A stretch of DNA of 64,000 nucleotides, taken from Pilasporangium apinafurcum. Its lineage: Eukaryota > Oomycota > Peronosporomycetes > Pythiales > Pythiaceae. The stretch lies in contig BCKE01000043.1 of NCBI GenBank assembly GCA_001600495.1, positions 1 to 64,000 on the forward strand, given 5' to 3'. A program made the translations under genes and the position numbers. The notes beneath the pieces were generated by a model. That model searched no databases and was not told the origin of the DNA. It saw only the letters and a program-made list of their open reading frames with translations. Shown piece by piece: positions 57,012 through 64,000 of this stretch. Position 1 is the first letter of the stretch; each line of letters starts with the position of its first letter.

Positions 57012-58163
57012 TTACCGCGCTACAATTCGGTAGGGTTCCGAGACTGTCGAGCTGTTTGTCATATGTCTTCCCCCTAGGAAGCAGCGGTCACAAATGCGCT
57101 GTGGATCACCCAGTCCAAATTTTGGCAATGCCACACGGTTGGTTGAATGCAGACCACAGACGCTCTGGCCGCAATTGCGGCAGTGGTGGCGTCGTTTGAC
57201 AAGCGAGAAACCCGAGTGACAAACATGACAGTTGCGCGATTGTTTCCAGCGCGGTGGAAAGCTCGACTGCGAACGTGGTCGCTGCGTTTTCTTTTGAACA
57301 CTCTCAGCCTGCGGTTCTCCTGCAAACTCGCGAATCATTGCTAAGTCTCGTTGACTCACGTTATCAAATATGAGCGGACCCTGATGGTCTTCCGTAACGC
57401 ATGAAATCAAATCATTCTCTCGTTCTCTCAGTCGCTGTTCCGTGAGCGCTAGCGATTTTAGTCGTGCCGATGTCTGAGACGGCGATGGTAGATCCTGGAT
57501 ATGGTGGTGGTTCCCTCCTGTGTAGATGGAATAGAGACCGTTGGACGTCATAGATTCCTGCGTATGCTTCGACGGATCGGTCGAGTATAGCGGCGGATGT
57601 CGTGATTCATGCTGCTGGTGCAGTTGCTGCTGATAGATATACTCTTCCTCCTGGTTATCGATATAAGAATGCTGCTGCTGCGGTCGTTCCTGCTGCAAAT
57701 GGTGATCGTGAAGGAAAGACGCACTATCATTGAGGATAGTAGGCTGGTACTGCTGCTGCTGATGGTATGTGCTGTGAACCGCAGTGGAGTACGGCAGCTC
57801 GTACTCAATAACTTCCGTCGTCGGCTCCGGTTCCTCAGCCTCATCGAGACCATGATGCACGGATCCCTGTGTGTCGCCCGTGTTTGCTGCGCGTAGGACT
57901 TCCAAAATCCGCTCCTCACACTCCGCCTGGATCGCGAGATCAATGGGCAAGTGGCCGGCGTTGTTCTTCATTTGCACAGCGTACGGATTGGCGAAGACGA
58001 CTTTGATAAGCACATCTGTGGGGATGTCTTGATGTAGACAGATCCAGTGTAGCACTGTCATGCCATTCGAATCGGTCCTCCTCACGAGTGTATGCGACTC
58101 GCGCATAGCGGCGAGTAGGCTATCCCAGTCGCCGTTGATGGCGTGGAGGAAGTCCGGGTCCAT
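57012..58163 (-). CDS. Ankyrin-repeat FYVE-domain protein
   Basis: A single exon; from the ATG at 58163 (MDPDFLHAINGDW) it gives 383 residues, and a longer start at 58271 is possible. Two ankyrin-type repeats lie near residues 5-100 (GMTVLHWICLHQ, NNAGHLPIDLAIQ). The middle is rich in Gln, His and Tyr. The C-terminal FYVE domain has eight zinc ligands: CHVCHSGFSLVKRRHHCRNC with the PtdIns3P-binding basic patch, VCGLHS, and ICDRC. The usual WxxD before the first Cys is WKQS here, so membrane insertion may differ. It should bind endosomal PtdIns3P. Many oomycete proteins combine FYVE with other modules. Confidence 0.85.
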   Translation of the reverse strand: MDPDFLHAINGDWDSLLAAMRESHTLVRRTDSNGMTVLHWICLHQDIPTDVLIKVVFANPYAVQMKNNAGHLPIDLAIQAECEERILEVLRAANTGDTQGSVHHGLDEAEEPEPTTEVIEYELPYSTAVHSTYHQQQQYQPTILNDSASFLHDHHLQQERPQQQHSYIDNQEEEYIYQQQLHQQHESRHPPLYSTDPSKHTQESMTSNGLYSIYTGGNHHHIQDLPSPSQTSARLKSLALTEQRLRERENDLISCVTEDHQGPLIFDNVSQRDLAMIREFAGEPQAESVQKKTQRPRSQSSFPPRWKQSRNCHVCHSGFSLVKRRHHCRNCGQSVCGLHSTNRVALPKFGLGDPQRICDRCFLGGRHMTNSSTVSEPYRIVAR

Positions 58164-58360
58164 GGCGCTTGTGGAGAAGGGAAGCGGCAATGGATAAATA
58201 CTACCAAAGCGAGGGGGAAATGAACGCAGGAATGGGCAGCTAAGTGCACTGGCCACTCGCGGTGTCTTCACAAGTGGCTGGCCTAAGTCACGAGAGTGCG
58301 ATTTCTACGCCCGCGATACTACAACACGAAAAACAGAACGTTTGTGATGTGAAATCTATG

Positions 58361-58396
58361 ATTGGTTAAAATTCTATTAAATAAATTTTAACCAAT
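58361..58396. promoter_or_regulatory. CCAAT-containing inverted repeat in a divergent promoter
   Basis: ATTGGTTAAAATT and AATTTTAACCAAT are perfect 13-bp arms around a 10-bp spacer, so a CCAAT box points each way. Another ACCAATC lies at about 58425. The site sits between the divergent FYVE gene (start 58163) and coiled-coil gene (start 58858) and may serve both. A role in NF-Y-type binding is inferred. Confidence 0.45.
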
Positions 58397-58857
58397 GAAA
58401 AAATAGATTCAGTGCCATTTTGAACCAATCCAGAATTGAGTGAAAGTGACCATGTGTAGAGGCGCAAGCGTCTATGCCAACACACGCCCGTGATAGAGCG
58501 ATTCCCATGTTACTGCGAACCTTTTTGTTGCAAATCATAGAGCACGAGTTGACGTGAGTAGATCTGGATAACGTTTCGGTTGTGTAATTTTTTGCATACA
58601 GTATTGATGTGTATATATAACATAGCATAGAGAGAGCGGGTGTCACTTTTTTTACTAGTTATGTTCACAGATTGGAACAAGAGACATTGCATCTCAGCAA
58701 TCGTTCTGCAGAAAGCGTGGCTCCGAAACCCATAATTCGTTCCACTCTACTTCACTACCACATAATTTTACACTTAATTAGTTATATCCTGAAATAATGT
58801 TTTTTAACATGTCATTTTCGGACGTTTTCGTGATCTTCCTCCCATTCTGGAATGTGA

Positions 58858-61800
58858 ATGACGATGCAGGCGGAAGAGCTCGGGCCGCGCGTGCACCTCG
58901 TGGCGGAGAAGCTGCTGCAAAAAGCTAAAGAAGCGCAAGCGCGTGGAAATAATATAGCGGCACAATCCCTCACGGAATCGGTCCAGGATTTGCGTCAGGC
59001 AGCGACACTTCTGGTGGAGCAAAAGCAGTTGTTGTCAACGTTGCAAGGAGCTACTAATGAAACTTTTGCAAGCGACACTGCCACATCTACACAAGCACCA
59101 TTAGATCATCAGCTGCTGGATAAAACGGATCTCTTGATGCGACTGGAGCGTGTGGAGCGAATGCTGAACAAGAAAAGTGATGATGTGAAGCAAAAGGGGA
59201 ACGCCAATGCCGCTGTAGCACTGCAACAGAGTGCCGCATCAGTACAGGAAGGCTGTGGTGTCATCCGCGAGCAGCAGCTGCAACTACGCAAACTAATGGA
59301 TCAAGAAACTAAGTTGAGAGCGCGTTGGGAAGAGCTCTGTGACGTTGTGAAGCCTCTAAAATTGCCTGAAACGAGTGATGAGAGCAAGAACGACCAACAG
59401 CCGATCGATTTGATTGCCGTTTTGAGGGATTTGATGAAGCTCAAGGAGGTTTGCCTACATGTATTTCCAAAGTATGAGCATGCAGATGGTCTTTTAGAAG
59501 AATTGAACAAAGTTGACGCTCAAAAAAAAAACTTGTTCAACCTGGAAAGTGAGCACAGTCGCTTGCAGAAGCAGCTGGAAGAAGCGAAGCATCGTCTGAA
59601 TGAAGAACAGCTGAAAGCAAAAGAAGACTGGGCAATTTTAAAGGGCAAGAACAGCGAGTTGGAGCACAAGTTGTACGCGTTAGAGACTGGCTATGAAACA
59701 CAACAGAAAAAGGAACTCGCGCATTTACATGAAATGTATGACAACCAGAAAGAATCGCACGCGCAACTGGAGCGAATTTTGGAAGCCAAAGAAGAAGAAG
59801 TAGCGATTTTAAAGGCGGACGTGGAAGCTTCCATGCATGAGATGTACGAACAGCGTCGCATCACTGAGAAGCTCCAGGAGGAGCACGAACGTGATAGCAA
59901 AGTGTATGAAAAACAATTGGCGACACTTCTTCAAAACATCAATGCACAAGAGCACACGATTGCCCACCTTGAAGTATTGCTCCAGAAAAAAGAGGAAGTG
60001 ATGGCTCTCGACCCAGTAACAAAAGACCATGCAGTAAATGGATCGATGGAAAAAGCTGTCGTTGATCTAAATGTACAGCCAGTGGATGGCGGTACAGAAA
60101 TTGTCAGATTGCAGTTATTGTTGGATGAATCGCAAGAATTGCTACGCAGCGAACAAAATAAATCATCTACGTTGGAGCAAAATTTTGAAAAAATTGCTAG
60201 TGATGTGGAAGCATTAAAGACACAGAAGGCAGAAGAGCTTGCTGAATTACAAAGTACATATGAAACAAAGCTTCGAGAGCTTACCCTTGCAAACGATGCC
60301 AACAAAGATAAATCCGCTCGTTTGTCCGACGAATTATTGAAACTGGAGAGTGCGCTGACGGAGTTGAAAGAAGCCAACATAGAGTTGAAGGAATCAGTCG
60401 AAGGTTATAAAGATACAATCACTCGTCTTCGTCACGAAATGGAACTCAAAGATCGCGAACTGTCTCGGCTAGAAGACGAGCTGGAGGCTCAGAAAGCCGC
60501 TCAGGAGGAAAAATCTGCCGGCCAGGATCGTGTGATATCGTCAATATCTCTTCAAGTATCAGAGTACGAGAAGATTATCGCAAATTTGGAGCCGGAGCCT
60601 GCGCTTGAGCAACTCACGTCGATCACAGACCACAATGGTGAGTCCATGAATTTAGTTCGACGCGTGCTTATTGGGCTGCTGGAAAGGCATATTGCTACTA
60701 AACAGCAGCTTTTGACCACGATTCACAATAACCAGCAGCAACATCACGACGCTATTGCATCGCTCATGAATATCTGCAACCCTTCTACTGGCATTATAGA
60801 GGAAGAAAATATGGATACGTCAATAGCGACACTGAAGGACTACATTGTGCGCGCCAAAGACGAAACGAAAGAGCTTAAATTGTTGCTGGATGAGAAGAAG
60901 CAAAATGAAGAAGCATTGATCGATGAAATGAAAGCAAAAATAACGCTTGTTGAGGGAGAAAAGACAGCTCTAGACGTGAAGCTGAGGGACACGTGCGAGC
61001 AAGTCTCTGTTCAGCAAAGCGAAATCAAACAACTGCAAACGCAGAACGCAGATTTACAAGAAAATATCGAGATACTGAGAGCTCAACAGGTATCTGCAAT
61101 AGACAACGAAGCAGTGAAAGAAGAATTGGAGATTTTGCGACAGAATCTGATGAATGTGGAGAATGATTTTGAAAGATATCGGGCGCGGTCACATGCTGCG
61201 TTAAAGAAAATTGAAAAACGTGCAGAGCTGCTGAATGGGATGCGAAAAGAAAATGATACGCTGGCAAAACGCGCTGAAGCAAGCAACCAACGCTGCATTG
61301 AAATGGAAGCTGTACAACAGCATAGCCGGGAGCGATTGCAAGAGGTGGAACGTACACTTGAGATGCAGCAAGCAGAATTTGAGCAGCAAATAATGGAGAA
61401 AATCGAGAAAATAACAACATTGGAGGACGAGCTACACCATACAATACAGCTTCATGAATCTCAGATCGAACAACTATCGAACACATTGAAAACTGTAGAG
61501 GCCGAGAAGGTGGCGTTGGTTGAGACCAATTCTGTTGCCATTGAGCGTGCTGTAGCTGAGAAAGATGCTGAGTTGATGTCACTGCGCAGTCAGATTCAGG
61601 AAATGAACAATGATCTCGTCTCAGCGACAAATGAGAATCAGAGGCTTGTCGAAGAGTTGAATACGAGCACAGTCGACTTGGATCATTTACGTTCACAAGC
61701 ACAGTCTCTGCAACAAAAGTTGCAGCAGTTAGAGGTGTCAATGTCTACGGTCGAAGGCAACGCTGAAAAAGAAAGCGAAGTTGCGGTATTACGAAACATG

Positions 61801-63456
61801 AACAGTACATTGGAAAAGGAACTGTCGCATGTACGCAAGGAACAAGAATCTGTTCTAAACACGTTGCGCTCTGAGAAAGCCTCGCTTGAAACCAAATGTG
61901 TTAAGTTAGAAGCGCAAGTACAGCATATAGAACTGGAACTTGCTGCTTCAACGCATGAAGTCTCCCGGCTCTCACACTTATTACAACAAGATGCTGCTCA
62001 TGTGAATGGTATCGAGCCAGGGACCCATGCCAGTACGTCTGAGAAGATGGAGAATGATTTGATGGGCTCTGTCTCACATGACCATGTTATCAACAGCAAT
62101 GTTGCGGACTTGGAAATCTCCCGTCTTCGCGAGGAAATAGCGGGGCTATCAGCGCAAAGAGAAAAAGACCACAACGAAGTCAATCGTCTACGTAGTATAA
62201 TTACCGAGTACGAGCGTCGAATTGCAGCTAGTGACGAAGAAGAAAATCAGTCAAGTGGGGACCGCGCTGAAATCACGAGTGATGATGCAGCATTGACCCG
62301 TGAGCGCGCGAAAGACGAAGCGCTCAAAGACTTGCGGAAGCAGATCATGAATTTGCAAGATCGACTACATGTCTTCGAAGAAGAAAAAGCGGCACGCGAG
62401 TTGGAAGAAGAGCACAATGAACTAAAAGAGATGCAAGAATCTCGATCGCGATTGCAGAAATCGAAAGAGTATGAGATCAAGCTAAAACAGAGACAGTTAG
62501 TTGTTGAAAATTTTAAGCAGCAGCTAAGTGCGGTTGTAGACTTGTTAGCTTATGGACTGGAAGAACACACATCTGCCTTTCGAGATGCGTGTGCTTTTCG
62601 AGATGAGCATGGCGATGGGATCACTGAATCGGAAAACATATCAGTTGCTGATGACGGAGAAGTGGAATACGAGGAGTACTTGATGCTGAACAGTGGGGTG
62701 GTGATCAAAGCAGGTTCCAACTTCCATCTCCCTGTGGTTTGTGAGAAACAAGGATGGCGAGTCGTATGGAAGTTTTCAGTCAAGGAAGAGGCTGCTGATG
62801 TGGGCTTTACATTGATGGTTGATGGCCAACAACAACCGATTGTAGCTCCTGATCGCGTGCATACCTTGTCTGGTACTTTTGAAGTACCAGCAGACGTGAC
62901 GACGATAATATTCCAGTGGGACAATGCGTTTTCATGGCTGAATGAGAAGACATTGGATTATCATGTCTCCATCCAAGAACCGCTTTCGATCGAAAAGAAG
63001 CGCGTCAAAGTACAAGAACGAACGTTGGAGACTATCGTGAAGCGCCTACGCGAAGGAATCCAGGCTATGGAAGCAGAGGCTGCTCGACGTCATGAACTGA
63101 AGCAATTACTTGAACGACTAACAGCGTTTGAGAAGGAAAAAGAATCGCATTTGCAAATGTTTACTGCACGGAAACAGGAAATTTTGGAACAAAAAAGCAG
63201 TCTGCAACAGCAAATGGAGGAACTCAAGGTCATGTTGACAAACTTACTCTCAGAGCAGGACCAGATCCAGGATGATGTGAATGAAATCGTACGTGCATGG
63301 GAACATGCCATTACTGAGAGAGAAGATGTCGAAATGACATTGCGGCTTGCAGAAACGAACCAGTTCGAGGCGGCTATGCAAAAATTGACAGAGAAAGTAA
63401 CTGCAATTGATGAGAAGTTTCGATCTCTCAAGCAGGCAAGTGATGATAGCAAGTAG
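58858..63456 (+). CDS. Giant coiled-coil protein with GOLD-like domain (golgin-like)
   Basis: A single uninterrupted exon of 1,532 residues. Residues about 1-90 resemble an MIT-like helical region (VAEKLLQKAKEAQARGNN). From about 160 to 1230 nearly everything is heptad coiled coil rich in Glu, Lys, Leu and Gln (LRHEMELKDRELSRLEDELE is typical). A globular island at about 1275-1375 matches the GOLD domain: GVVIKAGSNFHLPVVCEKQG, WRVVWKFSVKEEAADVGF and IFQWDNAFSWLNEKTLDYHV. A second coil follows. GOLD domains occur in p24 and Sec14-like Golgi proteins and in PLEKHM/FYCO1-type tethers, where they follow long coils as here. I infer a vesicle tether or motor adaptor. Confidence 0.8.
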   Translation: MTMQAEELGPRVHLVAEKLLQKAKEAQARGNNIAAQSLTESVQDLRQAATLLVEQKQLLSTLQGATNETFASDTATSTQAPLDHQLLDKTDLLMRLERVERMLNKKSDDVKQKGNANAAVALQQSAASVQEGCGVIREQQLQLRKLMDQETKLRARWEELCDVVKPLKLPETSDESKNDQQPIDLIAVLRDLMKLKEVCLHVFPKYEHADGLLEELNKVDAQKKNLFNLESEHSRLQKQLEEAKHRLNEEQLKAKEDWAILKGKNSELEHKLYALETGYETQQKKELAHLHEMYDNQKESHAQLERILEAKEEEVAILKADVEASMHEMYEQRRITEKLQEEHERDSKVYEKQLATLLQNINAQEHTIAHLEVLLQKKEEVMALDPVTKDHAVNGSMEKAVVDLNVQPVDGGTEIVRLQLLLDESQELLRSEQNKSSTLEQNFEKIASDVEALKTQKAEELAELQSTYETKLRELTLANDANKDKSARLSDELLKLESALTELKEANIELKESVEGYKDTITRLRHEMELKDRELSRLEDELEAQKAAQEEKSAGQDRVISSISLQVSEYEKIIANLEPEPALEQLTSITDHNGESMNLVRRVLIGLLERHIATKQQLLTTIHNNQQQHHDAIASLMNICNPSTGIIEEENMDTSIATLKDYIVRAKDETKELKLLLDEKKQNEEALIDEMKAKITLVEGEKTALDVKLRDTCEQVSVQQSEIKQLQTQNADLQENIEILRAQQVSAIDNEAVKEELEILRQNLMNVENDFERYRARSHAALKKIEKRAELLNGMRKENDTLAKRAEASNQRCIEMEAVQQHSRERLQEVERTLEMQQAEFEQQIMEKIEKITTLEDELHHTIQLHESQIEQLSNTLKTVEAEKVALVETNSVAIERAVAEKDAELMSLRSQIQEMNNDLVSATNENQRLVEELNTSTVDLDHLRSQAQSLQQKLQQLEVSMSTVEGNAEKESEVAVLRNMNSTLEKELSHVRKEQESVLNTLRSEKASLETKCVKLEAQVQHIELELAASTHEVSRLSHLLQQDAAHVNGIEPGTHASTSEKMENDLMGSVSHDHVINSNVADLEISRLREEIAGLSAQREKDHNEVNRLRSIITEYERRIAASDEEENQSSGDRAEITSDDAALTRERAKDEALKDLRKQIMNLQDRLHVFEEEKAARELEEEHNELKEMQESRSRLQKSKEYEIKLKQRQLVVENFKQQLSAVVDLLAYGLEEHTSAFRDACAFRDEHGDGITESENISVADDGEVEYEEYLMLNSGVVIKAGSNFHLPVVCEKQGWRVVWKFSVKEEAADVGFTLMVDGQQQPIVAPDRVHTLSGTFEVPADVTTIIFQWDNAFSWLNEKTLDYHVSIQEPLSIEKKRVKVQERTLETIVKRLREGIQAMEAEAARRHELKQLLERLTAFEKEKESHLQMFTARKQEILEQKSSLQQQMEELKVMLTNLLSEQDQIQDDVNEIVRAWEHAITEREDVEMTLRLAETNQFEAAMQKLTEKVTAIDEKFRSLKQASDDSK

Positions 63457-63672
63457 AAGCAAGTAATCAGATACAATGGAAAGGGATTATTATAATGCGA
63501 TTTGTCGAATGAGGCTGTCGTATCTATTTCTCTTGCCTATGTAGCGGCACATCTGCTGCTTGCAGCTCAATGTAGAAGAAGTAACAAAGAATGAAAGTTG
63601 AACAAAACGCGTGGTTTAAATATATATTACCTCCATTCCAAATACCAAACGACACAGTCAGAAAAGTTCGCG

Positions 63673-64000
63673 CTAGCGAATCGCTAGGATCTCTTGAACT
63701 GAGGTCGGGATCTCTCCACCAAACAGTCGCTTGAAGACACCCACTTGATCCCAGCAGTGGTGCTGCTCGGCGATCCGCTGATCCTGGAAGATCACGTACG
63801 TTGTGACTGTGAATGTCAAGTCACTTGATTTGATGGCCATCAGCGCCACCTTCATGGTAGGCGGGCAGTCTTCGGACGCGCAGACTTGCTTCAGCTGCGG
63901 AGGTGATGCGATTTCCCCCTGGATGCGCCACTTGGTGAGAATCTACACTCACAGCATGAATATATGAATAAAACCTTCACATAGAAATAAAAGCCCATTC
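63673..64000 (-). CDS. Partial gene at right edge, C-terminal exon
   Basis: The exon 63942-63673 encodes 89 residues and a stop (ILTKWRIQGEIASP ... VQEILAIR). An upstream exon ending at about 63975 (FYFYVK) joins it in frame and runs toward or beyond the window edge. It has two short Cys positions (VCASEDCPPT) and a beta-strand-rich core (LTFTVTTYVIFQDQ). I do not recognise the family. It is convergent with the coiled-coil gene, 216 bp apart. Confidence 0.45.

Noticed and set aside
61025-61741. 238-codon minus-strand frame inside the coiled-coil gene
   Set aside because: Antisense of heptad-repeat DNA commonly lacks stops; no ATG-led domain is visible.

Overview
The window looks like nuclear DNA of an oomycete or a close stramenopile relative. 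The evidence is compact gene spacing (often under 300 bp), many short GT-AG introns of about 50-110 bp, and typical eukaryotic families in forms I associate with oomycetes: variant bZIP proteins with a START-like tail, an ankyrin-FYVE protein, a DIX-like/ELMO protein and MULE transposons. The intron density argues against the intron-poor Peronosporales and fits an Albugo-like or Saprolegnia-like genome. From memory, Albugo laibachii has lost molybdenum-cofactor synthesis, while this window keeps an intact MOCS1A/MoaA, so I do not name a genus. All exon structures were worked out by eye from splice signals and reading-frame continuity.

Layout. 0-6.7 kb is transposon-rich: a MULE with perfect 65-bp inverted repeats, part of another MULE, a 441-bp MITE with an 8-bp target duplication, a dispersed repeat, and a decayed Fanzor-type (eukaryotic TnpB-like) remnant. 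6.7-12.1 kb holds three tandem paralogues with a variant bZIP basic region. 12.3-14.0 kb is a kynurenine aminotransferase, convergent with a giant FANCM-type helicase carrying PHD fingers (14.0-20.4 kb). That helicase is divergent from a DIX-like/ELMO gene. 21.8-32.7 kb is a dense housekeeping block: ITFG2 (KICSTOR), P5C reductase, an SR-rich RRM protein, MOCS1A, XPC/Rad4 and CEP44. 33.3-35.2 kb is a second, much better preserved Fanzor locus, interrupted by a perfect 63-bp-arm palindrome. ERGIC3 follows at 35.4-37.2 kb.

38.2-42.3 kb encodes a 12-exon, about 1,076-residue protein with the whole architecture of ubiquitin-activating enzyme E1. Its ATP site and catalytic cysteine are both gone, so it is a candidate pseudo-E1 and the most interesting gene here. 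It is followed by an F-box/TFIIS fusion, a METTL-type methyltransferase, an LRR protein, a repeat-bearing gap, a class 3 lipase, a DUSP12/YVH1 phosphatase, a Q/N-rich protein, a 2-oxoglutarate oxygenase, MDM35/TRIAP1, an ankyrin-FYVE protein, and a 1,532-residue coiled-coil protein with a GOLD-like domain. A partial gene lies at the right edge.

The genes do not form one pathway. Recurring themes are DNA repair (FANCM-like, XPC), secretory and endosomal traffic (ERGIC3, ELMO, FYVE, coiled-coil/GOLD), ubiquitin-linked adaptors (pseudo-E1, F-box/TFIIS) and mitochondrial functions (P5CR, MDM35, probably MOCS1A). I saw no rRNA or tRNA gene and no CRISPR array.
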